NCBI RefSeq assembly: GCF_900167135.1
Contig: NZ_FUWZ01000007.1
Span: 124,001 to 188,000, forward strand
Source: Chitinophaga eiseniae
GTDB lineage: Bacteria > Bacteroidota > Bacteroidia > Chitinophagales > Chitinophagaceae
Length of the DNA: 64,000 nucleotides
Direction: 5' to 3'
The position numbers and the translations under genes are program-made. Within the stretch, counting starts at the first letter, position 1, and each line of letters starts with the position of its first letter. Under the pieces are notes generated by a model, which saw only the letters and a program-made list of their open reading frames with translations, had not been told where the DNA came from and did no database searches. Below, in pieces: positions 49,168 through 57,772 of this stretch.

Positions 49168-50238
49168 CTAATTATAATACTGAGCAAACCTGTTGCTGAT
49201 CAGATCTTTGAAAATTACGTCTTCCTGTTTAACAAATCCATTGCCGGGCAGCAGGCCTTTAGCGTGGAGGTCTATCACGGCGCAGGCTGCACCGGCGGTG
49301 GTCAGCTGGATGGCTGTGAAATCTTTGCCGCCTACTTCCTGGTTGTAGATCTTACGGGAGTAGGAGCGTTGTACCGATCGGCCGTTGACCGTACCGGACA
49401 CGGATACAAATACGAGTACCACGTCCTGCGGAGTGAAAGGTATGCTATCTTCCATAATTTCCTTCAGCATGTCGCGCTTTTTATTGAGTTTCAGCTCATT
49501 GAGCAATATTTTCATGAGCTGGCAGTGGCCCGGGTACCGCACCGTTTTGTAGTCGAGGTTGTATACTTTGCCATCCAGTATTTCCGCGAGGGCAGAGAGG
49601 CCGCCGGAAGTGTTGAATGCTTCGTATTCGATGCCGTCGAGCGCAAAACGTTCGTAGCCTTCAAGCGGCATTACTTCCTTTCGTTCGCCTTCATAGATGG
49701 CGTCGCAGGGGTTGCAGTATTCGTTGATCAGGCCATCGGTGCTCCAGGTAAGGTTATACATGAGACTGTTGGTCGGGAATTGTGGCAGGGCGCCTACGCG
49801 CAGCTTTACAGAATCCAGCGTATCAAACTGTTTGGCGATATCATAAGCGGCGATGCTGATGAAACCCGGCGCCAGCCCGCATTGCGGCATAAAGCTCACT
49901 TCCGCGTTCTGTGCAATTTCACGGATAGCGTTGGTAGTGGCCACATCTTCCGTCAGGTCGAAGTAGTGCGTTTTCGCTTTGGCAGCAGCTGCAGCGATTT
50001 TTACGTTCAAAAAGAAAGGGCAGGCGCTCAGCACCATGTCCTGCGCCTCGAGGGCGTTCTCCAGGGCTGCGGCGTCGTTAACGTCCAGCTTCGCCTTGCG
50101 GATGTTGCCGTCAGTGCATTTGTCCAGCAATGCCTGGTTGGCGTCGGCCAGTGTTACCTGGTAATCGCCTGACTGTTGTAACAGGAATGCTGCTGTTTCG
50201 CCGATCTTGCCGGCGCCGATGATCATTACACGTTTCAT
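49168..50238 (-). CDS. Saccharopine dehydrogenase-family protein, lysine 6-dehydrogenase-like
   Basis: A 356-residue protein. The Rossmann motif GAGKIGETAAFLL (8-20) is followed by LVDVND-type and LTEDVATTNAI segments, then CGLAPGFISIAAYDIAKQ and VRVGALP-like KLRVGALPQFPTN with LTWSTDGLINEYCNPCDAIYEG. The last motif resembles lysine 6-dehydrogenase, which makes 2-aminoadipate-6-semialdehyde directly from lysine, more than the saccharopine-forming enzymes (a saccharopine-cleaving role is the alternative). It heads the operon; a 21-bp palindrome lies about 80 bp upstream. The aminotransferase that should follow ALDH7 is not in the window. Confidence 0.85.
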   Translation of the reverse strand: MKRVMIIGAGKIGETAAFLLQQSGDYQVTLADANQALLDKCTDGNIRKAKLDVNDAAALENALEAQDMVLSACPFFLNVKIAAAAAKAKTHYFDLTEDVATTNAIREIAQNAEVSFMPQCGLAPGFISIAAYDIAKQFDTLDSVKLRVGALPQFPTNSLMYNLTWSTDGLINEYCNPCDAIYEGERKEVMPLEGYERFALDGIEYEAFNTSGGLSALAEILDGKVYNLDYKTVRYPGHCQLMKILLNELKLNKKRDMLKEIMEDSIPFTPQDVVLVFVSVSGTVNGRSVQRSYSRKIYNQEVGGKDFTAIQLTTAGAACAVIDLHAKGLLPGNGFVKQEDVIFKDLISNRFAQYYN

Positions 50239-50606
50239 AATCTATTGGAATTATTAATTGTACGCAGATACTGGCTGAAACGTAAGCACAGTATGCCCGC
50301 TCTTATACAAGAGGACAGCACCTGGTAAAATTTACCAAGTTTGCAGGGCATAATTCGGCATTATATAAAATAATTACCGGTGCGGCCGTTACAGCACAAC
50401 AGGAACTCCCGGCAGGGAGATGCCTAAAAAAATATGTTCAGGGAAAAAATATTACCTGCCTTTCCAACTCATGGCACATGGGAGCAGGTGCTCCGCAGAT
50501 AGGAGAGAAGAGAGAGTTGTATGTTTAACAGGTAATTCATTGACGATAATGAAGGAGCTAATTTAGGGAAAATTTTCTTTCCCGCAAAAAGGTTTCCCGC
50601 AAAAAG
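50239..50606. other. Upstream region of the lysine catabolic operon
   Basis: No convincing gene. Besides the 21-bp palindrome it has a GGAGCA/TGCTCC hairpin near 50481-50494. I found no clear TAnnTTTG box on the minus strand. Confidence 0.4.
50320..50340. promoter_or_regulatory. 21-bp palindrome upstream of the lysine catabolic operon
   Basis: ACCTGGTAAA-A-TTTACCAAGT: the inner TGGTAAA/TTTACCA pairs perfectly and 9 of 10 positions pair overall. It lies 82 bp upstream of the first gene of the operon, a plausible regulator site (for example an Lrp-type or GntR-type protein). No regulator gene is adjacent. Confidence 0.5.
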
Positions 50607-50774
50607 GGTTCTCGCAAAGGCGCAGAGGAGCAAAGAGCGCAAAGAATAAAATATAAGCGAGCAGAGAAAGCAAAGGAGCGGAGATCAATTCGAATTGATC
50701 TTCGCTCCTTTGCTTTCTTATTTAAACTTAAAAAATCTTTGCGTTCTTTGCTCCTCTGCGCCTTTGCGAGAACC
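50607..50774. repeat. CGCAAAG-family long hairpin (copy 2)
   Basis: The outer arms 50607-50645 and 50736-50774 pair over 38 of 39 positions (GGTTCTCGCAAAGGCGCAGA and onward). The inner stem GAAAGCAAAGGAGCGGAGAT pairs with ATCTTCGCTCCTTTGCTTTC, one wobble, around AATTCGAATT. It ends 12 bp from the panB stop codon. Same design as copies 1 and 3. Confidence 0.88.
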
Positions 50775-50786
50775 CCTCTGCGAGCG

Positions 50787-51602
50787 CTAATATTGTTCGT
50801 TGTCGTTCGGAAAATCTTTTGTTTTTACATCTTTGATGTAGGCCTGCGTAGCGCCATAGATCTCGGTATAGAGATCGAGGTAGCGGCGGAGGAAACGGGG
50901 CTTGAATTCTTTGTTGATGCCCAGCATATCGTGCATGACCAGCACCTGGCCGTCTACATATTTACCGGCGCCGATGCCGATAATCGGAATGTGTACCGCT
51001 TCAGCCACTTCCTTGGCGAGGGTAGCGGGGATCTTTTCCAGTACGATAGCAAAGCAACCGGCTTCCTGCAGGAGTTTGGCGTCGGCAATGAGTTTCTTCG
51101 CTTCAGCTTCTTCGGTGGCACGCACGGCGTAGGTACCGAATTTATAGATGGACTGTGGGGTGAGGCCGAGGTGGCCCATCACCGGCACGCCGGCGGAAAT
51201 AATTCTTTTTACGGACTCGATGATCTCTTCGCCGCCTTCTATTTTGATGCCATGAGCGCCGGTTTCCTTCATGATGCGGATAGCGGAGCTAAGGGCTTCC
51301 TTGGAGTTGCCCTGGTAGGAGCCAAAAGGCAGGTCTACCACTACAAAGCAGCGTTTGATGGCGCGTATCACGGAAGAGGCGTGATAGATCATCTGATCGA
51401 GCGTAATAGGCAGCGTTGTTTCATGGCCAGCCATAACGTTGGAGGCGGAGTCGCCTACCAGTATGATGTCTATTCCGGCATCGTCAAATATTTTGGCCAT
51501 GGAGAAATCATAGGCTGTGAGCATGGAGATCTTCTCTCCGTCTACTTTCATCTTCTGTAAAACATGCGTGGTGATACGCTTTGCTTCCTTATGCACAGAC
51601 AT
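50787..51602 (-). CDS. panB: 3-methyl-2-oxobutanoate hydroxymethyltransferase
   Basis: A 271-residue PanB. Markers: [47 protein letters not shown] (residues 24-70, read in parts), [31 protein letters not shown], and [12 protein letters not shown] with [21 protein letters not shown]. It adds a hydroxymethyl group from 5,10-methylene-THF to 2-oxoisovalerate, giving ketopantoate, the first committed step to pantothenate. PanD and panC are within 7 kb but in separate places. A long hairpin follows the stop codon. Confidence 0.96.
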   Translation of the reverse strand: MSVHKEAKRITTHVLQKMKVDGEKISMLTAYDFSMAKIFDDAGIDIILVGDSASNVMAGHETTLPITLDQMIYHASSVIRAIKRCFVVVDLPFGSYQGNSKEALSSAIRIMKETGAHGIKIEGGEEIIESVKRIISAGVPVMGHLGLTPQSIYKFGTYAVRATEEAEAKKLIADAKLLQEAGCFAIVLEKIPATLAKEVAEAVHIPIIGIGAGKYVDGQVLVMHDMLGINKEFKPRFLRRYLDLYTEIYGATQAYIKDVKTKDFPNDNEQY

Positions 51603-51679
51603 AGCAGTGTTGTTTTATACCAAAAATTCCTCAAAGGTTATGATATAAAAAGAAAAAAGGAAAATTATTTTATGTGTGG

Positions 51680-52579
51680 TCACTGAAAACCGTTCGCCGG
51701 AATGGCGATCTCCCGGTAGAGGGCCTGTATCAGCCCGTCGGCCAGCCCGATCTTCGGGACATAGATCTCTTCGGAGCCAGCCCAGCGCATCACGTTGATG
51801 TATATCTGAAGCGCCGGCACAATCACGTCGGCACGGTCTTCCCGCAGGTTATACAGGTGGATACGTTCCTCTACGGAGAAAGCGCTGAATTCTTTGTAAT
51901 AGTCTTTCAGGGTGTCGAGCGAAAGTGGTTTGCCCTCTTTGCGTTTGGAGAGTGAGAATATTTTATTGATGTTACCGCCGGACCCGATAGCAGTCACTGC
52001 CCCGATGGTCCTGAGCTGTTGTTTGAGGAAGTCTTTCAGCTGTTGCCAGGCGCTGTCCGGTACCTGCTGGTGTAACAGGCGGATGGTGCCGATATTAAAT
52101 GATTCCTTGAAAACGAGGCGGGTACCGCTGAAGAGCGTGAGCTCGGTGCTGCCCCCACCTACATCGATGTAGAGGTACGATTTTGTTTTATCGAGATGTT
52201 CGGCGATATGGTTCTCGTAAATATAAGAGGCCTCTTCCTGCCCGGAGATGATCTGGATGTCAATACCGGTCTGCGTTCTCACCTCCTGCAGAATCACGGC
52301 GCCGTTGGCGGCATCGCGCATGGCGGAGGTCGCGCATGCTTTCAGGTATTTTACTTCGTAAACATCGAGCAACAGCTTGTAGGCTTTGATGGTGTCTATC
52401 AGGTGAGACGTCCTTTTTTCTGAAATGGAGCCATGGTCGAAGACATCGAAACCGAGCCGCAGTGGTACTCTTACCAGGTTCACTTTGGTAAAATCCATCG
52501 TTCCCGCACTGTTGGGCGATGCTTCGGAGATCAGCAACCGGGCGGCATTGGAACCAATATCAATCGCAGCTAACTTCAT
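51680..52579 (-). CDS. Ppx/GppA exopolyphosphatase family protein
   Basis: A 299-residue actin-fold phosphatase. Phosphate-binding motifs AIDIGSNAARLLI (5-17) and YIDVGGGSTELTLF (near residue 137), and ISGQEEASYIYEN, are those of Ppx/GppA. It is shorter than E. coli Ppx (513 residues), lacking the C-terminal HD-like half, as in many Bacteroidota. It removes phosphate from polyphosphate ends or converts pppGpp to ppGpp; the ppk1 gene directly upstream, in the same direction with a 139-bp gap, favours polyphosphate. Confidence 0.88.
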   Translation of the reverse strand: MKLAAIDIGSNAARLLISEASPNSAGTMDFTKVNLVRVPLRLGFDVFDHGSISEKRTSHLIDTIKAYKLLLDVYEVKYLKACATSAMRDAANGAVILQEVRTQTGIDIQIISGQEEASYIYENHIAEHLDKTKSYLYIDVGGGSTELTLFSGTRLVFKESFNIGTIRLLHQQVPDSAWQQLKDFLKQQLRTIGAVTAIGSGGNINKIFSLSKRKEGKPLSLDTLKDYYKEFSAFSVEERIHLYNLREDRADVIVPALQIYINVMRWAGSEEIYVPKIGLADGLIQALYREIAIPANGFQ

Positions 52580-52633
52580 TAATTATACCTCTGTTTTAAG
52601 ACACAAAAATAACACTTCATTTGGCTATTTGAA

Positions 52634-52710
52634 TATTTGGTTATTTAATTATTTAAAGGACCATGCTGTGGTACAGCTCTTTAATAATTAAATAATTAAA
52701 TAACCAAATA
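52634..52710. repeat. Hairpin of TATTTGGTTATTTAATT units
   Basis: The arms 52634-52656 and 52688-52710 are perfectly complementary over 23 bp with a 31-nt loop. It begins downstream of the ppk1 stop (52719) and lies between ppk1 and ppx, so it may lower read-through to ppx. Same family as 15751-15854. Confidence 0.8.
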
Positions 52711-52718
52711 ACTAAATT

Positions 52719-54908
52719 TTATTTGTACTGCTTGTCGTGCAGGTATTTATAGATTTCTATCTGGGTGCGGATTTTTTTATCGCCTTCTTTTTTATACTGA
52801 TTGGTTTGGCCGTTGTCGAGTATACGGGCTTTTACATTGCCGCTGAGCTGGATGTCCATGATGTCCGCCAGTTCTTTACGTATATCCGGGTCCGTTATAG
52901 GCACTGCTGCTTCCACGCGGTGATCGAGATTGCGCACCATCCAGTCACAGGAGGCGATGTATACTTTCTCGCTGCCGCCGTGATGGAAGATAAACACGCG
53001 GGCGTGTTCAAGATATTCATCGACGATGCTGACGGCGGTCATATCTTTTTTCCATTTTTTACTTTCTGTATAGGCGCAGCAGATGCCCCGTATCACCATC
53101 TTGATGTCTACGCCGGCTTTGGCTGCTTCGTAGAGTTTGCCGATGAGGATGGAATCGGAGAGAGAGTTCATCTTCAGGACGATGCCGGCTTTCTTTTTGT
53201 TTTTGGCGTTCTTGATCTCCCGGTCGATCAGGCGCAGGTAGGTGTCGCGCATATTCAGCGGACTTACCGGCAGTGTTTTACAGCCTTCCAGGATTTTGAT
53301 ATCGAGACGGGGGCTCTCCAGGTAGGAGAATACCCGGTTAATGTCTGCGATCACGGAGCGGTTGGCCGTCAGCAGGCAATGGTCGCCATATACCTGTGCG
53401 GTCCTTTCGTTGAGGTTGCCGGTGCTGACGAAGCCGCACTGTACCGTTTTGGTGCCGATCCGTTTTTTGATCACGCATAGTTTGGCGTGTACTTTCATGT
53501 CCGGAATGCCGAGGAATACTTTTACACCTTCATCTTCCAGGCGTGTTTTCCAGTCGAGGTTGGCCGCTTCGTCGAAGCGGGCGCGCAGTTCCAGTACCAC
53601 GGTCACATGTTTTCCGTTGCGGGCGGCGTTCACCAGGGCGTTCACGATTTTGGAATTACGGGCAAGCCTGTACGCAGTGATCTTGATGGAAGACACATTC
53701 GGATCGATGGCCGCTTCCCGTAGCAGGTCGATAATAGTATCGAAGGAGTGGTAGGGGAAGTGCAGCATCACATCCTGCCGCTGTATGACGTGCATCACGC
53801 TGGGAGCATCGGCAAACAGCGGGTGGATAAAGGTTTTGCGGTGCGTATGCGGCGGGAAGATAGATTCCGGGAAATCCATAAAGTCCTTGAAATTATGGAT
53901 ACGGGCGCCGGGAATGAGGTTGTCTTTACCGGACAGGCCCATTCTGCGGATCAGGTATTCGAGCAGCAGGGGATCGATGTCCTTGTCGTATACGAAACGT
54001 ACGGGTTTGCCTTTGCGGCGGTCTTTCAGGCCTTTTTCGATCTGGTGGATCAGGCTGTCTGATATATCGTTGTCGATGTCCAGTTCCGCATCGCGGGTGA
54101 CCTTGATGATATGGGAAGAGAACTTATCGTAACCGAAGTAGGAGAAGATGTGCGGAAGACAGAAGCGGATCAGGTCTTCCAGCAGGATGATATCATGTTC
54201 GCCCTGTTTGGAGGGGAGAATGATAAAGCGGGGCAGCACGTTGGAAGGTATTTCTATCAGTGCAAATTTCTGTCTGACGGAGTTGTCCTGCCGGGCCAGT
54301 ACTACGCCCAGGTAGATAGACTTGTCCCGCAGGATGGGAAACTGCTGGATGCTTTCAATCATCAGCGGGATGATATTGGTGCGCACCTGTTCATTGAAGT
54401 AGTTGAGCACAAATTTCTGTTGTTCCCGGTTGAGATGTTTTTCTGTCCGCAGGAAAATATGCATCGTTTCCAGTTCATTGGCGATGTCTTTCCAGATGCG
54501 GTCAAACTCCCGTTGCTGGTCTATTACGATAGCCTGGATATCGTCCAGTATTTTGCCCGGGTTTTCTTCCAGGTGCATTTTATGGACTTTGTTGATAGAC
54601 ATCATGCGTTTGAGCGTGGCTACCCTGACGCGGAAAAATTCGTCGAGGTTATTGGAGAAGATGCCCAGGAAGCGGATACGTTCTCTCAGGGGAACGCTGG
54701 TATCTGCTGCTTCCTGCAGTACTCTTGCATTGAAGGCGAGCCAGCTGATATCCCGGGGAATCAGTTTTTTGGCGGGGAGCGCCGTTGTTTTGGGGGCCGG
54801 GGTCTTTTTAGCAGGTGCTTTTTTGGCCGTAGTTTTTTTGGCGGTATTTTTTTTTGATACTATAGTTGGTGTCATAATTTCCAGATTCTCCGTATGTGGC
54901 ATCGTCAT
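52719..54908 (-). CDS. ppk1: Polyphosphate kinase 1
   Basis: A 729-residue PPK1. The N-domain begins IPRDISWLAFNARVLQEAAD, with FSNNLDEFFRVRVATLKRM. The catalytic domains carry MKVHAKLCVIKKR with the phosphorylated His and RVFIFHHGGSEKVYIASCDWM near the second catalytic His. It makes polyphosphate from ATP, reversibly. An extra N-terminal segment (residues 18-45) is Lys/Thr/Ala/Pro-rich (KKTTAKKAPAKKTPAPKTTA), similar in make-up to the RNase R tail. Met1 or Met3 could be the start. Upstream of ppx in the same direction. Confidence 0.95.
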   Translation of the reverse strand: MTMPHTENLEIMTPTIVSKKNTAKKTTAKKAPAKKTPAPKTTALPAKKLIPRDISWLAFNARVLQEAADTSVPLRERIRFLGIFSNNLDEFFRVRVATLKRMMSINKVHKMHLEENPGKILDDIQAIVIDQQREFDRIWKDIANELETMHIFLRTEKHLNREQQKFVLNYFNEQVRTNIIPLMIESIQQFPILRDKSIYLGVVLARQDNSVRQKFALIEIPSNVLPRFIILPSKQGEHDIILLEDLIRFCLPHIFSYFGYDKFSSHIIKVTRDAELDIDNDISDSLIHQIEKGLKDRRKGKPVRFVYDKDIDPLLLEYLIRRMGLSGKDNLIPGARIHNFKDFMDFPESIFPPHTHRKTFIHPLFADAPSVMHVIQRQDVMLHFPYHSFDTIIDLLREAAIDPNVSSIKITAYRLARNSKIVNALVNAARNGKHVTVVLELRARFDEAANLDWKTRLEDEGVKVFLGIPDMKVHAKLCVIKKRIGTKTVQCGFVSTGNLNERTAQVYGDHCLLTANRSVIADINRVFSYLESPRLDIKILEGCKTLPVSPLNMRDTYLRLIDREIKNAKNKKKAGIVLKMNSLSDSILIGKLYEAAKAGVDIKMVIRGICCAYTESKKWKKDMTAVSIVDEYLEHARVFIFHHGGSEKVYIASCDWMVRNLDHRVEAAVPITDPDIRKELADIMDIQLSGNVKARILDNGQTNQYKKEGDKKIRTQIEIYKYLHDKQYK

Positions 54909-55069
54909 ACAAACAAGTTTACATTCAAAAAATTCACGTTGTTTAATCCACGATAATACAGCTTTCGCGGATCTGATGCCATTAAATTAAAGTTAAGAAA
55001 AAGCCGGCAATCCGGCGCGCGGCGGGGCAAAAGTTAATCTTCCGCGGGCAAGGTGGCATCAGGCGATAG

Positions 55070-55089
55070 CCCGGGGCTTCAGCTCCGGG
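55070..55089. repeat. REP-like palindrome CCCGGGGCT-TC-AGCTCCGGG
   Basis: A 9-bp dyad with one G-T wobble and a 2-nt loop in the gap between ppk1 and the flippase-like gene. Same core as 8304-8325 and 24506-24525. Confidence 0.6.
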
Positions 55090-55155
55090 AGCCGGGCAAT
55101 GGGATAACGCCCATGCTTACACGCACAGGTGTTAAAGTATTGCTAAAAGTGCGGA

Positions 55156-56178
55156 TCAGGACCGGGCCGGTGCGGCGGATTGTTTTTTGTTGAGGATAGG
55201 CAGGGCCACGAGGCTGAGGAATCCCACCAGTACCACGAGCAGTGTTTGTACCACCCATATGATCCAGCCGAAGGCGTAACCGATCACGTAGGCGATGCCA
55301 TAAAGCTCAAGGGCTTTCTGTACCAGTGCCTGGTAGGCGCCGATGCCGCCGGGGGTGACGATCATGCCGATGCTGCCGATCATGAGTACGGCGAGGGCGG
55401 CGCTGATGCCCAGATGGGATGTTTCCTGCAGGCAGTAGAAGCCGATGTATACCTGTGAGAGGTAGCAGCCCCATATCAGGACGCTCTGGAGGATAAACGA
55501 CCATTTATTCTCCATTTTACCGATGGATAAGATGCCTTCCATTACGCCTTTGGCCAGCGCCTTGATGGTGATGGCCGCTTTGGAGCGGGCAAACCGGCGC
55601 AGGAGCCAGAGCAGGGCGAGGATGGCCACTATCAGTGCGGCTGTCAGCAGCAGCAGCTGTGTGCCGTTGGCGTTGGCAATCTTGCGGGCGATGGGCAGGT
55701 AAATGTCATGATGAACGTAGGCGCCCAGTACATCGATCTGTGTGAGGATGGTGACGGCGATGAGCAGCAGCAGGCACAGCATGTCCACAGCTCTTTCCGC
55801 GATCATGGTGCCCACGAGTTTGTCGGCCGGTATTTTTTCGTATTGTGCGAGGATGCCGCAGCGGGTTACTTCTCCGAGCCGGGGAACGGCCAGGTTGGCG
55901 AGGTATCCGACCATTACGGCAAAGAAAGTGTTAAGGGTGGAGGGTTGGTGCCCCAGTGGTTTCATGAGCAGCTTCCAGCGGGTGGCGCGCAGCCAGTGGC
56001 TGACGAGGCCCATGATGACGGCTGGGATGGCCAGCCAGTAATTGGCCTTTCGCAGGGCAGCGCTGATCTGGTCCCATTGTTCCGGAGTGAGGTCTTTGGT
56101 GACCAGCCATATCAGGAGCACCCCGATGCCAAAAAAGCATATAAACTTAATGACGTTCTTAAGCGTTTTGGGCATCAT
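55156..56178 (-). CDS. Flippase-like / lysylphosphatidylglycerol synthase-type membrane protein
   Basis: A 340-residue membrane protein with about eight spans. LRATRWKLLMKPLGHQPS (near residue 65), GYLANLAVPRLGEVTRCGIL (91-110), ERAVDMLCLLLLI and the late GSIGMIVTPGGIGAYQALVQKALELYGI fit the LPG_synthase_TM (YbhN/UPF0104) family. Only the membrane domain is present; the soluble synthase domain of MprF is absent, so it cannot add lysine to lipid. Relatives are thought to move lipids or glycolipids across the inner membrane. It lies 44 bp downstream of panD in the same direction. Confidence 0.87.
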   Translation of the reverse strand: MMPKTLKNVIKFICFFGIGVLLIWLVTKDLTPEQWDQISAALRKANYWLAIPAVIMGLVSHWLRATRWKLLMKPLGHQPSTLNTFFAVMVGYLANLAVPRLGEVTRCGILAQYEKIPADKLVGTMIAERAVDMLCLLLLIAVTILTQIDVLGAYVHHDIYLPIARKIANANGTQLLLLTAALIVAILALLWLLRRFARSKAAITIKALAKGVMEGILSIGKMENKWSFILQSVLIWGCYLSQVYIGFYCLQETSHLGISAALAVLMIGSIGMIVTPGGIGAYQALVQKALELYGIAYVIGYAFGWIIWVVQTLLVVLVGFLSLVALPILNKKQSAAPARS

Positions 56179-56222
56179 CCAAAGTGGTTTTAGGGTGTTA
56201 GCGATATGTTGAGGCGAAGGGT

Positions 56223-56567
56223 TTACAATTTGTTCCCTTCTTTCGGGAAGATGGCAATAGGCGTATATTTCTTCGCTTCTTCAAAGTCCATGGTGGCATA
56301 GGAAATAATAATCACGACATCGCCGGGAGCTACGAGACGGGCGGCGGGGCCATTCATGCAGATTACGCCGGAGCCTCTTTTGCCTTTGATCACATACGTT
56401 TCCAGTCTCTCACCGTTGTTAACGTTCAGGACCTGTACTTTTTCGTATTCGATCAGGCCGGCGGCATCCATCAGGTCTTCATCTATTGTAATGCTTCCAA
56501 CATACTGCAGGTTCGCTTCTGTGACAACCGCGCGGTGGATCTTACACTTTAATATTTCTATTTGCAT
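56223..56567 (-). CDS. panD: Aspartate 1-decarboxylase
   Basis: A 114-residue PanD. The self-cleavage site is Gly24-Ser25 in [12 protein letters not shown], which gives the pyruvoyl cofactor on Ser25. Lys9-like [10 protein letters not shown] (9-18) and [27 protein letters not shown] are conserved. It decarboxylates aspartate to beta-alanine for pantothenate. It follows panC by 231 bp, with the third CGCAAAG hairpin between, and precedes the flippase-like gene. Confidence 0.96.
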   Translation of the reverse strand: MQIEILKCKIHRAVVTEANLQYVGSITIDEDLMDAAGLIEYEKVQVLNVNNGERLETYVIKGKRGSGVICMNGPAARLVAPGDVVIIISYATMDFEEAKKYTPIAIFPKEGNKL

Positions 56568-56643
56568 GATTATTCTGAACTATAATTGCTAAATCAGCAG
56601 TCCGCAAAGCTAGGAAAAAAAAGTATTCCGGCAAAGAGGGGGG

Positions 56644-56797
56644 CACGCAAAGGCGCCAAGCAGCAAAGAGCGCAAAGATTTTTAAGATCTAAATAAGAAA
56701 GCAAAGGAGGGGAGATTAAAACAGCATCTCCCCTCCTTTGCTTTCTTTGTTTTCTTGTTAATTTCTTAGCGTCTTTGCTGCTTAGCGCCTTTGCGTG
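56644..56797. repeat. CGCAAAG-family long hairpin (copy 3)
   Basis: The outer arms CACGCAAAGGCGCCAAGCAG (56644-56663) and onward pair with CTGCTTAGCGCCTTTGCGTG (56778-56797); the inner arms 56697-56715 and 56727-56745 (GAAAGCAAAGGAGGGGAGA) pair perfectly over 19 bp. It ends one base before the panC stop codon. Confidence 0.85.
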
Positions 56798-56798
56798 A

Positions 56799-57662
56799 CT
56801 AAAGCGCGCCCTGCAGGACCATATTGTCTATCAGGCGGACATCGTCTATCCAGGCGGCTAGGGCGGCGATGACAGTATGGTCGCCTGGTGGCTCGTCCAT
56901 ATGGCTGAGGTGACCGTCTTTGAGCAGGAGGATGTCTACATATTCCGGTTCGAAGCCTTGTTTTTTCAGTTCATCGAAGGCTTCGCGGGCGGCTTCGAGG
57001 AGAAAGAGGCCTTTGCCGAATTCGTCGCGCAGTTTGGTCAGCGCCTGGTAGATGGCGGCGGCTTTTTTGCGTGCGGCGGGGGAGAGGCGTTCATTGCGGC
57101 TGCTCATGGCAAGGCCGGAAGGTTCGCGTAAGGTAGGACAAACCACCAATTCTACGGTTGAGTTGGTGAGCTGTAACAGTTTACGTATTATTAAACATTG
57201 TTGCAGATCTTTTTGTCCCATAAAAAGCTTGTGAGGCTGCACAATATCCAGTAATTTGTGTACGATACGACCTACCCCCTGGAAGTGGCCGGGACGGAAT
57301 TTGCCTTCGAGAATGGTTTCCAGGTCGCCGAAGTCATAGTGTTCACCACCTGCCAATCCTTCCGGGTACATTTCCTCAACAGATGGCAGAAAAAGTATAT
57401 CTGTAGATGCATTACTTAACTTCTTAATATCCTCTTCTATTGTTACGGGATATTTTTCAAAATCTTTCGGATCATTGAACTGTGTCGGGTTGACAAAAAT
57501 GCTGCAGATGACCACGTCGTTTTCATTTTTGGCCGCCTGAATAAGTGACAGGTGTCCGTTATGGAGGGCTCCCATAGTAGGCACAAAACCAATGCTTTTG
57601 TTGCTTTTTCTTACCAGGTCCAGGTGCTTCTTCAGGTCATTGCTGCGCTTAAATAGATACAT
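56799..57662 (-). CDS. panC: Pantoate-beta-alanine ligase
   Basis: A 287-residue PanC. It has the HIGH-like signature MGALHNGHLSLI (30-41), VNPTQFNDPKDFEKYP, the pantoate-binding GQKDLQQCLIIRKLL and the KMSKS-like SGLAMSSRNERLSP. It joins pantoate and beta-alanine with ATP. Its stop lies against the third CGCAAAG hairpin, then panD follows. The half-length glycogen-synthase-like gene diverges from it (110-bp gap). Confidence 0.96.
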   Translation of the reverse strand: MYLFKRSNDLKKHLDLVRKSNKSIGFVPTMGALHNGHLSLIQAAKNENDVVICSIFVNPTQFNDPKDFEKYPVTIEEDIKKLSNASTDILFLPSVEEMYPEGLAGGEHYDFGDLETILEGKFRPGHFQGVGRIVHKLLDIVQPHKLFMGQKDLQQCLIIRKLLQLTNSTVELVVCPTLREPSGLAMSSRNERLSPAARKKAAAIYQALTKLRDEFGKGLFLLEAAREAFDELKKQGFEPEYVDILLLKDGHLSHMDEPPGDHTVIAALAAWIDDVRLIDNMVLQGAL

Positions 57663-57723
57663 AAAACATTGCTTAAAAGGATGTTAAAACTGACAGATTG
57701 GCCAATATTCCGTAAAAAATCCG

Positions 57724-57731
57724 TAATTTTG
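57724..57731 (+). promoter_or_regulatory. Candidate -7 box of the glycogen-synthase-like gene
   Basis: TAATTTTG fits TAnnTTTG and lies 41 bp before the ATG at 57773. ATTG at 57697-57700 is a weak -33 candidate with a 23-bp spacer. Confidence 0.5.
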
Positions 57732-57772
57732 CAAGCCAAATTAAAAATTACTGCATTAATAATCAGCGTTAA

